Below are positions 1 through 9,706 of a stretch of DNA of 64,000 nt, piece by piece. The stretch is from the NCBI GenBank assembly GCA_030998015.1, contig JARWMV010000237.1, positions 496,001 through 560,000 on the forward strand. Direction: 5' to 3'. The first letter of the stretch is position 1; each line of letters starts with the position of its first letter. The translations under genes and the position numbers were made by a program. Origin of the DNA: Ceratorhiza oryzae-sativae. Its lineage: Eukaryota; Basidiomycota; Agaricomycetes; Cantharellales; Ceratobasidiaceae. The notes below the pieces were generated by a model, which saw only the letters and a program-made list of their open reading frames with translations, searched no databases and was not told where the DNA came from.

Positions 1-59
1 CGCCCACGAAGCCCGCATGCGTAAACAGTCTGAGCAAGCTGCTCGAGCCAAGATCGAGC

Positions 60-351
60 TGTTGAATTTACAATCATATGCGTGTATGTATGCGCATATT
101 TGTTTCTGTTTCGTATCCCCCCTCTCTGATATCATGCGCGAGTTCGCGGGAATCCCCCTTCTTCTTCCTTAGTTCTCTACCTTCGTAGTTGAGCTAAGGT
201 ATCGTATTTTCTTTCTTTTCTCATGTATTCTATTCACACTGTACTCTATAGTACGATTTGTATCTTAGGTACAGTATATACAGTTCTCTACCTTCGTAGT
301 TGAGCTAAGTACGATTTGTATCTTAGCCACAAGATACCTCCCTGCGTGAGA
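60..351 (+). repeat. Copia 5' LTR
   Basis: The 292-bp repeat starts TGTTGAATTT and ends GCGTGAGA. It is identical to 4740-5031 in every line compared. The end is GA rather than the canonical CA, but the boundary is fixed by the duplication CGAGC. An internal repeat (agttctctaccttcgtagtt) occurs twice. Confidence 0.93.
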
Positions 352-363
352 GGTTATGAGCCC
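352..363 (+). promoter_or_regulatory. Copia primer-binding site, tRNA-iMet anticodon-loop type
   Basis: Directly after the LTR lies GGTTATGAGCCC. This is complementary to GGGCUCAUAACC, which I recall as the anticodon stem-loop of yeast initiator tRNA-Met. Copia and Ty5 are known to prime from this internal tRNA region rather than from the 3' CCA end. The polyprotein ATG (356-358) lies inside the site. Confidence 0.75.
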
Positions 364-3300
364 CGCAGCCTCTACTAATACGAAACCAGAGAGCCCCGTC
401 GACCCGGTAACAGTCCCGCCAGCGATGTCTTCGAGCCACAAGCCGAGCTACTTGAGCAAGAAGTCGCTCGATGTTCCCGCTCTGAAGAGCGACGGATCTA
501 ATTACACGGCATGGAAATTTCGTCAGCAAATGGTCCTACGCCTACGAGGCCTAGAGGACATCGTTCTCGGAGTCGAGAAACCCCCGGCTGAACTCACCGA
601 TGCCGATGCCAAAGACAAATCAAGGTCGAGCGAATATACTGAATCCCTAGCCGAGTGGCTAAAACGCGATCAAGAGGCTCTCGCCCAGATCGCATTGGCG
701 ATGGAAGATGAGGCGCTAGCCGATATCGTCGAGGCCGAAACATCGCAAGAGGCGTGGACGCGAGTCGTCGAAAGGTGGGAAGGGAAGGGAGCTCAATCGA
801 TATCCTTCCTGTACCACCAACTAGTCAATACGAAGATCGAAGAAGATCATGACATTACCGCGGGTATAAATTCCCTCCGTACGATCGCTTCGAAGATGAA
901 AACACTAGGCGAACCGATTAGCGACTCTATGCTCGCTCAAATTATAATGAATGCGTTACCTCCATCGTATGCCGTCGTCAGCACGGTCATCCAGACGTCG
1001 AATCAATCGGGTTCAATTACCTCCGATTTAGTTATAAAGGCCGCATTAGCCGAGGAAGAGCGTCGCAAGAAGGGTCTTGGACTCACCGCGATGTTCACGA
1101 GCATTGCCAAGGGCAAAACTGCGACGTCGAAGGCCAAGGAACAGCAGTCCAGGCAGAGCCCTAAGACCTGTTCCAATTGCGGCAAGCCCGGACACTTAAG
1201 GGCTAAATGCTGGGCGAAAGGAGGTGGTGCAGAGGGCCAAGGACCGTTCCAAAAGCGGCAGTCGCCGAAAGATAAAGGGAAAGACAGGGAGAAACCCAAA
1301 TCCGGTGATGCGAAACCAAAAGTCGAATCAGCGCAGATCGCGACGACATTTGTAGCTACGGACGACGTACCAGAGATACCGACGCTATATGCGCTACCCG
1401 TAGTCGATGAAGAGACAGCCGCGCACTATTGGCTGATCGACTCAGGGGCATCTCGTCACATGACCCCTCAGCGCGAATGGTTTTCGATTTACCGGTCCCT
1501 TGTACCTCCGGTCCCGGTTCGAGTCGGCGACGGAACCAAGATATATGCGGTCGGCATTGGCCGGATCCTAGTCACGCTTCGTAATCGTAAGGGTCATGAG
1601 ACCGATGCATACATGGAATCAGTGCTGCACGTACCCGATCTAAACGCGAGCCTGATGTCGGTGACCCAGCTCAATGAGAAGCACATGAACGTTTTATTCC
1701 AGAGGGGTATCGGCGCGATTATGATCAGTCAGGACGGTCGAGGCGACGAAATAGGATGGGCGAAGCAGTCAGGGCAACTCTACAAGGTTCAAGCGAAAAT
1801 TACACACACCGATTCTACCGCGCATACGGCCTTCGTAGAGCCAGACAGCAAAAATAACGATAGCGATTTACATGCCCAAGAATTCGTCGCATATACCGCG
1901 AGTACAGTCGCGCGAGCAGACCTACCTACCTGGCACCGCCGATTTGGTCACCTAAACTACGAATATGTGCTAGATATGGTGAGGAAAGGCGCGGTTGAAG
2001 GGATGGATATAGTAGGAAACCGCTCACCTCCCAAGTCGAAATGCGGCCCATGCCTCCAGGGGAAGCATACACGCGCACCTTTTCCACCGTCCCAATCTCG
2101 TACCTCTGAGGTACTCGAGCTTATGCACAGCGATCTACACGGCCCCTTACCCGTTCAAGCGATCGGAGGATTCCGATATTTCGCCGTCACGATTGATGAT
2201 AAGTCCCGCAAGATATTCGTGCATTTATTGCGCAACAAGAGCGATTACGCGGGTCAATTCAAGGACCTCAAAGCGTCAATCGAGAATCTTACGGGAAGGC
2301 GAATTAAACACTTACGGACGGATGGTGGTGGCGAGTACGGGTCAAACGCCTTCGAGGCTTTCTTGCGAGCGGAAGGAATCCAGCACCAAAAGACCGAAGC
2401 AGATTCGTCGGCCAGTAATGGCGTAGCCGAGCGAGCGATACGTACCCTAAACGATTGTCAGCGCGCGATGCGATTCGACGCGCATTTACCCGAGAAATAT
2501 TGGGGTTACGCAATCTTACATGCGGCTCACCTGTGGAACGTAACGCCGAAGAAACGCCTAGATGGCCGAACGCCGAGCGAAGCATTTAGCGGCAAGATCC
2601 CAAATGTATCGGGATTACGTACGTTTGGATGCAAGGCCTGGGCTCGTGTGCCAGACAATATGCGCACGAAACTCCAAGCGCGCTCAATCGAGTGCATATA
2701 CCTCGGATTCGCTCCTAATAGGAAGGCGCACGTGCTTGCTCAGCGCGGTACCGGTCGCATAATCACCTCACGTGATGTAGTCTTTGACGAAGGGCTGGAC
2801 AATCGGCAGCGCGTGGTTATCGAGGATCATGATGAAAGCCCAACCGATGACGATGAGAATAAATCGGATGAATTACCACCCATTCAGATAGAAATTCACT
2901 CACCCGAATCATCCGATAAACCACTCGAATCGTCAGAACCCGCGCATATACCCGATGAACCAGAAGCCTTACCTTCCGAGAGCCCGGACTTGGAGCCTGA
3001 AGATCAGGAAATAGTTGTTTTACAGCCAGATCCGCCGCCGGTGCGTCGATCCACGCGCGAACGAAGAGCACCAGAACGGTATGGAGCGCAAGTGGGCGCC
3101 TTAGCGCATACAGACGGACGAGAGGACGAAGAGGCACTTACTGCGATAATAGAATCGCCGCCTCAGACGTTCGAGGATGCCATGCGTCGTCCAGACGCGA
3201 ATCTATGGCTTGAAGCGATGACAGAAGAGCTGAAATCGATCGAGCAGCACGAAGTATGGACGCTCGTGAGCCGTCCTATCGACAAAAATGTCGTTAAATG

Positions 3301-4687
3301 CCGATGGGTTTTCGACTACAAGCGTGGAGCTGATGGCGAGATCGTTCGCTACAAGGCTCGATTAGTCGCGAAGGGCTTTTCTCAGCGCCCTGGAGTCGAT
3401 TTTGTCGAAATTTCGTCACCCGTCGCTGCTGCTGACTCCTTACGGACACTCTTAAGCATCGTAGCCGCTCTAGACCTCGAGCTTCACCAAATCGACGTTA
3501 AAACAGCCTTTTTACATGGGGATCTCGACGAGGAGATTTATATGGAGCAACCTCCAGGCTTTGTCGAAGGCCTAGAATCTGTCTGGAAGCTCAACAAGGC
3601 GATTTACGGTCTCAAACAGGCGGCGCGAGCCTTCTATATGCGTCTCAAGAAAATCCTTGAAGATATAGGATTTAAACGATGCGATACGGATCACTCTGTA
3701 TTCTGGCTACGCGATGGTGACGAAGTAGCGATTATACTTAGCCATGTGGACGATATGCTACTCGCTGGATCGTCTACAGAAATCCTCAATAAGGTTAAGG
3801 CTAAAATCGCTGAATCACTTGAAATCGTTGATCTAGGCGAGGCCAAAATGTTCGTAGGCATCGAAATTGAGCGCGATCGCAGCGCTGGAACTCTCAAGAT
3901 CTCTCAGCGCCGTTATATCAACGATATTCTTGCTCGCTTCAATATGTCCGACTGTAAACCATGCGAAACTCCGATGGCCGAATCTCCCAATCTACCAAAG
4001 CTCGAAGCGCCATCGATCGATCGGAACCGCTACCAGCAGCTGATCGGGTCTCTTATGTATGCTATGATTTCTACCCGACCCGACATCGCATATGCTACTG
4101 GTATACTCGCGCAACACGCGATGAATCCTGGCGAAGAACACTGGAACTCCGGCAAACGAGTTCTCCGCTATCTCAAAGGTACTATGGACTTAGGCATTGT
4201 CTATAATCGCTTTCGCGATTTAAATCTGCTTGGATATGTCGACGCTGATTATGCCGGCGATAAGCATACAAGCCGTTCGACTACCGGCTGGGCTTTCCTA
4301 CATGCCGGTGGCGTAATTGCTTACTCATCCCGAAAGCAGCCGACAATTTCCTTATCAAGTACCGAAGCCGAATATGTCGCCGATGCTAGTGCCGGACGCG
4401 AACTTTTATGGATTCGTCAATTTTTATCCGAACTTGGTTTTCTCTCTGAGGGCGCTACTCCCTTATTCTCGGACAACCAGTCTGCTATGGCCCTAGCTAA
4501 GAATCCCGTCAATCATCAGACAACGAAGCATATACGCGTCAAGTATCATTTTATTCGCGAAGTGATCGCTCTGAAAGAACTCGACCTGCAATATATACCT
4601 ACAGAGAAACAGCTCGCGGATGCGCTTACTAAGCCCCTAGGACGCCTCAAGTTTACTCGCTTTGTGTCTGCGATGGGAATGGCGTGA
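356..4687 (+). CDS. Copia gag-pol polyprotein
   Basis: A 1443-residue open frame without stops. Visible in order: a gag domain; a CCHC knuckle CX2CX4HX4C from residue 272; aspartic protease DSGAS at 362; the GAG-pre-integrase motif WHRRFGHLN near 525; integrase catalytic Asp 593, Asp 656 and Glu 692, giving the D,D35E spacing; reverse transcriptase with KARLVAKGF, and HVDD with its first Asp at 1132 where many copia enzymes have YVDD; and RNase H with GYVDADYAGD near 1295 and SSTEAEY. The start is 5 bp after the LTR, inside the primer-binding site. Integrity of every catalytic motif suggests a competent element; activity is not shown. A proline- and acid-rich spacer (about residues 815-920) separates integrase from reverse transcriptase. 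Confidence 0.95.
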   Translation: MSPAASTNTKPESPVDPVTVPPAMSSSHKPSYLSKKSLDVPALKSDGSNYTAWKFRQQMVLRLRGLEDIVLGVEKPPAELTDADAKDKSRSSEYTESLAEWLKRDQEALAQIALAMEDEALADIVEAETSQEAWTRVVERWEGKGAQSISFLYHQLVNTKIEEDHDITAGINSLRTIASKMKTLGEPISDSMLAQIIMNALPPSYAVVSTVIQTSNQSGSITSDLVIKAALAEEERRKKGLGLTAMFTSIAKGKTATSKAKEQQSRQSPKTCSNCGKPGHLRAKCWAKGGGAEGQGPFQKRQSPKDKGKDREKPKSGDAKPKVESAQIATTFVATDDVPEIPTLYALPVVDEETAAHYWLIDSGASRHMTPQREWFSIYRSLVPPVPVRVGDGTKIYAVGIGRILVTLRNRKGHETDAYMESVLHVPDLNASLMSVTQLNEKHMNVLFQRGIGAIMISQDGRGDEIGWAKQSGQLYKVQAKITHTDSTAHTAFVEPDSKNNDSDLHAQEFVAYTASTVARADLPTWHRRFGHLNYEYVLDMVRKGAVEGMDIVGNRSPPKSKCGPCLQGKHTRAPFPPSQSRTSEVLELMHSDLHGPLPVQAIGGFRYFAVTIDDKSRKIFVHLLRNKSDYAGQFKDLKASIENLTGRRIKHLRTDGGGEYGSNAFEAFLRAEGIQHQKTEADSSASNGVAERAIRTLNDCQRAMRFDAHLPEKYWGYAILHAAHLWNVTPKKRLDGRTPSEAFSGKIPNVSGLRTFGCKAWARVPDNMRTKLQARSIECIYLGFAPNRKAHVLAQRGTGRIITSRDVVFDEGLDNRQRVVIEDHDESPTDDDENKSDELPPIQIEIHSPESSDKPLESSEPAHIPDEPEALPSESPDLEPEDQEIVVLQPDPPPVRRSTRERRAPERYGAQVGALAHTDGREDEEALTAIIESPPQTFEDAMRRPDANLWLEAMTEELKSIEQHEVWTLVSRPIDKNVVKCRWVFDYKRGADGEIVRYKARLVAKGFSQRPGVDFVEISSPVAAADSLRTLLSIVAALDLELHQIDVKTAFLHGDLDEEIYMEQPPGFVEGLESVWKLNKAIYGLKQAARAFYMRLKKILEDIGFKRCDTDHSVFWLRDGDEVAIILSHVDDMLLAGSSTEILNKVKAKIAESLEIVDLGEAKMFVGIEIERDRSAGTLKISQRRYINDILARFNMSDCKPCETPMAESPNLPKLEAPSIDRNRYQQLIGSLMYAMISTRPDIAYATGILAQHAMNPGEEHWNSGKRVLRYLKGTMDLGIVYNRFRDLNLLGYVDADYAGDKHTSRSTTGWAFLHAGGVIAYSSRKQPTISLSSTEAEYVADASAGRELLWIRQFLSELGFLSEGATPLFSDNQSAMALAKNPVNHQTTKHIRVKYHFIREVIALKELDLQYIPTEKQLADALTKPLGRLKFTRFVSAMGMA

Positions 4688-4739
4688 AATTCTATTCTTT
4701 TCTTTTATCCGTACATTCACGCATAGGATTGAGTGGGCG

Positions 4740-5031
4740 TGTTGAATTTACAATCATATGCGTGTATGTATGCGCATATTTGTTTCTGTTTCGTATCCCC
4801 CCTCTCTGATATCATGCGCGAGTTCGCGGGAATCCCCCTTCTTCTTCCTTAGTTCTCTACCTTCGTAGTTGAGCTAAGGTATCGTATTTTCTTTCTTTTC
4901 TCATGTATTCTATTCACACTGTACTCTATAGTACGATTTGTATCTTAGGTACAGTATATACAGTTCTCTACCTTCGTAGTTGAGCTAAGTACGATTTGTA
5001 TCTTAGCCACAAGATACCTCCCTGCGTGAGA
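4740..5031 (+). repeat. Copia 3' LTR
   Basis: The repeat is identical to the 5' LTR. It is preceded by a weak purine tract (gattgagtgggcg) as polypurine tract and followed by the duplication CGAGC. Confidence 0.93.
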
Positions 5032-5627
5032 CGAGCGAGCTCGCCGCCACCAAGCATTATTAGAAGAACACGCCAGGAGACGAACAGGAAAGGGATGGGG
5101 ATCATCGTCAGCAAACTCGCCTAGGTCCAGCCAGTCTGGTTGGTCCTGGTACGACTTTTATGCTTCCTTTACCTCTCAGAACAGCCAAGACGGAACGCCA
5201 CGATGGCAGCAAGAGGAGGTTGCACGTTATGAGGCTGGATGGGAACGCATGAAGCAGGTCGCAGGCGCCAAGCAACCTTGTCTGACTTTCAGCGATATCC
5301 CTTGGCCAACATTTCAGCGCATCAGCTCACTAGAACAATTGTCACTGACTCGAATGGAGCAATTCCTGCTTTCCGAATCCTTTGCCAAGGGTAAAGATAG
5401 ACGCACCCAACTTCGTAATTTCATTCTTCGGTGGCACCCGGATAAGTTTACAGGAAGGTTGGTCCGTAATTATGCTTCAGCATACACGCATACCTGATAG
5501 AACAAACGCTATTCCTATCCAAAGGTGGCTAAATCTCGTGCATGAATCTGACCGGAGTGCAGTCGCTGACGGGGTTACCCTTGTGGCATGCGTTGCAAAT
5601 AGCTTATTAGCGAGCAGTAATGAATAA

Positions 5628-6507
5628 GTTCTGATCTATTGCTGGTGGTTTTATCGATAGTTTATGTATCACTTTTTGAATTCAATATGTTTATCTGATA
5701 CTCGTCATAGTCGTCGGGGAGCGGCGCATGTGTTCATACCTTTAAGCATCACGTGACAAGATTGCCAAATCTAGTAAGGCTCTTTCTTATTTGGTACACA
5801 CACTTAGGACGGTCCGTACATCCAGAGAAGGAGTCATGTATGCGCAATTTAACTCTCCCGAATGGAGTATAACCTATCTTAAAATCCCTACCAAGTGCAG
5901 ATGCGCCCTGGCTCAAAGTGTCGAATCCTCAGTGAGTTGGCGAACTGCATAGACTCCCATGACCAATGATATATCACGGTCGAGAACTGGAGGTTGATTC
6001 GTAAATGAACCCATCATCTCCATCACTGCATCAACCAGTCGACTTAGTCGTCAAAGTAGACGGAGCCGACCTGGTACAAGCGGGTTGGGTGTCAGTATAC
6101 CACCGGATGGCGGCAGTTGGGTACCGAGGCTGACAGCATCTAAAGAACTTCGGCGACCTAAAATAGTTTCCGAGGGTGCAGCTGTAGGCTGGAGTGATCC
6201 TGTTTGCAGCGCCGTAGTATATACCACGTGTCGCGTATGTATGCACAATACTAAATATGTGCGGAGAAAACTCATCCAATCTGACTTGTACTTTTCTGCT
6301 ACGTCGCTGCAATCCTTTGAGAGTGAGAGCCCCTCAACATAGGAAAGAGCACAAGCTAGCTATTTGAAATCGAGCACACCATCATGAACTTCGATTGCGT
6401 TTACGGAATATCATTTACTAAGCCCAGCCTGCTTATTGATACTAACTCGTACCTATAAGTACCCATAGCCTGGACGTTCGCTCAACTGGCTGATTGCCTC
6501 AATATCT
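5628..6507. other. Intergenic region between the split gene and FMO1
   Basis: I see no convincing gene. Short overlapping frames on both strands at 6031-6342 lack recognisable motifs. The region should hold the 3' end of the NFKBIL1-like transcript and the FMO1 promoter. No clear TATA box was identified. Confidence 0.5.
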
Positions 6508-8031
6508 ATGACTGTCATCAAGCCAACACCTCGCCCGCGCCGGTTTGCTGTGATTGGTGCAGGGGGCGCAGCTGGATTGGCAGCTCTCAAAGTTGCTTCG
6601 CATGAGCTGCAAGATCACATTAGAGCGGGCGATTGCGAACTTGTTGGTTTCGAGCGACGCCAGGATTTAGGCGGTGTCTGGTATGTTTTATATGATAGAC
6701 GCAACCAGGCAAACTATTCAACATTCGCATATATGTACAGGTTACCAGACCCTCGCCCCGCCCCTTATCCTCGACAAGAATGGCCAGAGACGCCTCAATA
6801 TGAATCCTTGTTGACCAACGTTCCACACCCTATCATGTTTTACCCTTCACATCTTGCCGCTCCCTCAACGCCCTTATTTATGAGCGGACCCGCTGTTCAA
6901 AGCTACATGCAAAGCTACGCAACCCGATTCGATCTTCGCAGATACATCGAATTCAACTCTCAGGTCACATCCGCCAACTGGGAACAATCTACTGGGCAAT
7001 GGACAGTCGTCCATCAAAAACCTGAATCACCGCCTGAAATATCGTATTTTGACCATCTTCTTGTCGCCAACGGTCACTATAGACATCCATTTGTCCCGCA
7101 TATTCCAGGTCTAGATGCGTGGGCGTCTTCGGGTTCTCGCAGTTATAGCCACTCTATCTGGTACCACGTGCCCGAGCCTTATCGTGGTCGGCATGTGCTT
7201 GTTATTGGGGGCGGTGCGTCCGGCACCGACATCAGCAATGATATCTGTACTATTGCCACAAAAACCATCCACTCCGTTCGATCACGAGGCGATGAAGATT
7301 TCGAACACATCATACAGAGAGGAGCCATATCTCACTTCACTTCTGATGGGTTTGTCCACTTCGAAAGTGGCAAGAAGGAATATGTTGATCGGGTTATCTT
7401 TGCGACGGGGTACGAATACGACTGCTCGTTCCTAACTCAGGTGCCTATACACGAACCTCATTTGTCTTCCGACCATCTATACAACTCCCGGTTCCATATT
7501 TATCCGCTGGCTCTACACATGTTTCCTCTGAAGGCTACATTTCCACCCTCGTCCCTAGCATTTATCGGTATCCCCATCGGTGTCACCGTATTTACGCTCG
7601 TGGAGGCTCAGGCAACCCTGGCAATACGTCAGATGATAGGCAGGGTGTCATTAGACTTCCAGCACGAGCTCCGGGAAGTTACAAAACGAAACCAACAACT
7701 ACGACAAGACCATGGTGACTCTGCCCTAAACGTCGCCCGAGCAACACATAGGATTTATGCCGGTACACCCAGCCCTTCTGGATACGATTTCATTGATTTG
7801 ATTTGGGAGAAAGCTTGGGATGTTCAGCGTATCCCAGTGTGGAAGAGAGATTTAGCTCCCCAAGGCTACGTAATGCGAACTGAGTGGCGTGAATTAGAAA
7901 GGCTTGGACTGGCCAAGTCTTGGCTGGCTGGGGTGGGGAAAGGCGGCATCCGAGACTGGATTGATCTCATGAAACGAGTTTTAAGGAGAGCACAAGAGAA
8001 ACAATACAGGGATAGATTACATCTTGAGTGA
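6508..8031 (+). CDS. Flavin-containing monooxygenase-like protein (FMO1)
   Basis: Likely an FAD- and NADPH-dependent monooxygenase. Exons are 6508-6680 and 6741-8031, about 487 residues. The intron 6681-6740 (GTATGT...GTACAG) is 60 bp without a stop, so an unspliced reading is also open. Splicing is inferred from FMO2, which has a stop-containing intron at the same codon and phase and an exon 1 of the same 173 bp. The N-terminus has the FAD-binding Rossmann motif VIGAGGAAG near residue 15. A second dinucleotide motif VIGGGASG precedes the central part, and VIFATGY is the conserved FMO-type element. A short SHSIWY stretch sits where the FMO fingerprint lies. No signal peptide is seen. The substrate cannot be told from sequence. 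Confidence 0.85.
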   Translation: MTVIKPTPRPRRFAVIGAGGAAGLAALKVASHELQDHIRAGDCELVGFERRQDLGGVWYVLYDRRNQANYSTFAYMYRLPDPRPAPYPRQEWPETPQYESLLTNVPHPIMFYPSHLAAPSTPLFMSGPAVQSYMQSYATRFDLRRYIEFNSQVTSANWEQSTGQWTVVHQKPESPPEISYFDHLLVANGHYRHPFVPHIPGLDAWASSGSRSYSHSIWYHVPEPYRGRHVLVIGGGASGTDISNDICTIATKTIHSVRSRGDEDFEHIIQRGAISHFTSDGFVHFESGKKEYVDRVIFATGYEYDCSFLTQVPIHEPHLSSDHLYNSRFHIYPLALHMFPLKATFPPSSLAFIGIPIGVTVFTLVEAQATLAIRQMIGRVSLDFQHELREVTKRNQQLRQDHGDSALNVARATHRIYAGTPSPSGYDFIDLIWEKAWDVQRIPVWKRDLAPQGYVMRTEWRELERLGLAKSWLAGVGKGGIRDWIDLMKRVLRRAQEKQYRDRLHLE

Positions 8032-8570
8032 TGTTTGTATATAGCAGGGTGGGTGCCTTTTCACCTATGTATCCGCCCGTGTGTAAGACGACCTAATGAC
8101 TCGATCTAGATCTGTCCCATCCGGGCAGTGACCTGGCATTATGTGCGTAGAGTGTTTTGATTAGGTTGGAAGCACCTCTCAGTTCTGATGATACGAGAAT
8201 GTAAAACCTCTTTTGAAATGTTTCATACATTACTTTTAGAGTGTTTTTTCTGGTATATGGGCGCTGGTACCGAAATGTTACTTAAATTTCTGCCCTCTAA
8301 GCCTCCGCACAGAACTTAAAATCGACAAAATTTGATCTGAGTCTGAAGAAACTTGGAGATGAGCTATTAATGGACGAATCTAGGATTACAGTTACTGGGG
8401 TGCGAGAAATAAAAAGGCTAAATGTGGGCATATCTCGAGCCGTGACGTGAGCAACAAGGCATTCCAAAACGCAATGGTTATGTGATGTATACACTTCATA
8501 CGGGTAAATGTTTATTGATGGATCGTTTTTGGGGCTTTCAATCGACAGCAAGGCTATCGTGTCTCATCTA
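8032..8570. other. Intergenic region downstream of FMO1
   Basis: No gene recognised. It ends at the TA dinucleotide (8569-8570) used by the foldback element. Confidence 0.5.
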
Positions 8571-9215
8571 CACTGGGTCACAAAAGTAATGCAGCACCTG
8601 TATTCCACCCAGCAGATATGCTGTATTGAGAGGTGGAGCCTGAAAACTATATCAGTGCATAGCTAGACAAAAAACACACATATTATGATGAGAAAGTCTG
8701 AATTTTGAGAGTTGTAAAGCATTGAAAGGGGGGAAATACAAGAGGGGTGGTTTTCCAACTCCAAGACCAGCAGTGTTCACACTTTGATCAATTAATAGAT
8801 CTTGTAGTACTAGACTGTGTGAGTATATATCATTTTGAAGCAAGTCATTTGGTCAAGCCGTTGTGGAGATATTGCCGTTCCAAAAGAGCCATTTTGGCTG
8901 TTTTAGAGGCTTTATATCTCTACAATGGCTTGACCAAATGAATTACTTCAAAATGATATATACTCATATAAGCTATTACTACAAGATCTATTATGTTATC
9001 AAAGTGTGAACACTGCTGGTCTTGGAGTTGGAAAGCAACCCTTTTTGTATTTCCCCCCTTTCAATGCTTTACAACTCTCAAAATTCAGACTTTCTCATCA
9101 TAATATGTGTGTTTTTTGTCTAGCTCTGCACTGATATAGCTTTTAGGCTCCACCTCTCAATACAGCATATCTGCTGGGTGGAATACAGGTGCTGCATTAC
9201 TTTTGTGATCCAGTG
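8571..9215. mobile_element. Tc1/mariner-related foldback element, non-autonomous
   Basis: A 645-bp near-perfect palindrome with arms of about 280 bp, flanked by TA at 8569-8570 and 9216-9217. The ends read CACTGGGTCACAAAAGTAAT and its inverse. Including the TA, 25 of the first 32 bases match the termini of the Tc1 element at 28613-30237. No transposase is encoded. The centre contains further inverted pieces around gatattgccgttcc. It is probably mobilised in trans by a Tc1-like transposase; the transcript would fold into a long hairpin. Confidence 0.85.
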
Positions 9216-9242
9216 TAGCATTATGATAGCAACACATATACT

Positions 9243-9696
9243 TGTCAGCAGTGACAAGTCAAGTGACAGTGTGAACACCTGAGATCATGAGGGTGGAGCC
9301 CAGGAGTGACTTGGTAGTGGTGATGAGGGAAGTAAAGGTGATGACAACATGTCACAAGACAGTGAGCAGAAAGGGAACAAGACTTGTATTGACAAGGAGG
9401 TCAAGTTCATGAGGAGACCTTGTTGAACTTGACCTGGTTTATATACAATCTTCAAGCCACATCAAAACAAACACAACTATACTATGAGTCATATTGCTAA
9501 GTGATAGAAGCTGCTGTGGAGCTGTGGAATTTCACATCAAAGTTGAAATACATCTCAGTAAGCAGTCTGGAACATTCCATGAGTCACATGATACAGTTGT
9601 CCCATAAAAGGAAAGTATGTTTTGAAAATGTTCCTAAAAATTGTAATAATTTGAGAAAATATTATATAGTGAATATATGCATGTCAGGTTGTGACA
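9243..9696 (-). repeat. GyA1 3' LTR
   Basis: The 454-bp repeat runs TGTCAGCAGTGAC...GTTGTGACA on the plus strand. It is followed by CTTCCCCCCTTCAAG, the complement of the polypurine tract. It matches 31849-32251 over about 400 bp and resembles the GyA3/GyA4 LTRs around the TATA box and the AGGTCAAGTTC motif. Confidence 0.85.
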
Positions 9697-9706
9697 CTTC
9701 CCCCCT

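Larger units (their letters stand above)
60..5031 (+). mobile_element. Intact Ty1/copia LTR retrotransposon
   Basis: A 4972-bp element is bounded by two 292-bp direct repeats and a perfect 5-bp target duplication CGAGC. It carries one uninterrupted gag-pol reading frame with the copia order gag, protease, integrase, reverse transcriptase, RNase H. The two LTRs show no difference by eye, so the insertion is recent. Base composition is CpG-rich, unlike the gypsy elements further right. Element plus duplication is 4977 bp, a multiple of three. Confidence 0.95.
2..5627 (+). pseudogene. NFKBIL1-like host gene, 3' part, split by a copia insertion
   Basis: Bases 2-59 are open in one frame and rejoin the frame that starts at 5036 once the retrotransposon and one copy of the 5-bp duplication CGAGC (55-59, 5032-5036) are removed. 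The joined exon is rich in Arg, Lys and Gln. It then reads through DIPWP, a FLLSES segment and RWHPDKF to an intron I place at 5458-5524 (GTTGGT...AAAG). The last exon starts WLNLVHESDR and ends at TAA 5625-5627. The order IPWP, RWHPDKF, WL..V.E.DR and V..VA..N.LL is what I recall for the C-terminus of NF-kappa-B-inhibitor-like 1 proteins of fungi; the family call is from memory. The first exons lie left of the window. Reading into the 5' LTR meets a stop within about 40 codons, so this allele should lack the conserved C-terminus. A weaker acceptor at 5500 also keeps the frame. Confidence 0.6.

Noticed and set aside
3743..3754. HVDD in place of YVDD in the copia reverse transcriptase as a disabling mutation
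   Set aside because: Both catalytic Asp are present and the LTRs are identical, so the variant is more likely a lineage feature; not counted as damage.
6031..6342. Overlapping short frames upstream of FMO1
   Set aside because: They lie on both strands in the same place without motifs; one is probably the shadow of another or none is coding.
8571..9215. Palindrome as a gene for a structured RNA
   Set aside because: TA flanks and terminal similarity to the Tc1 element make a transposon the simpler reading.
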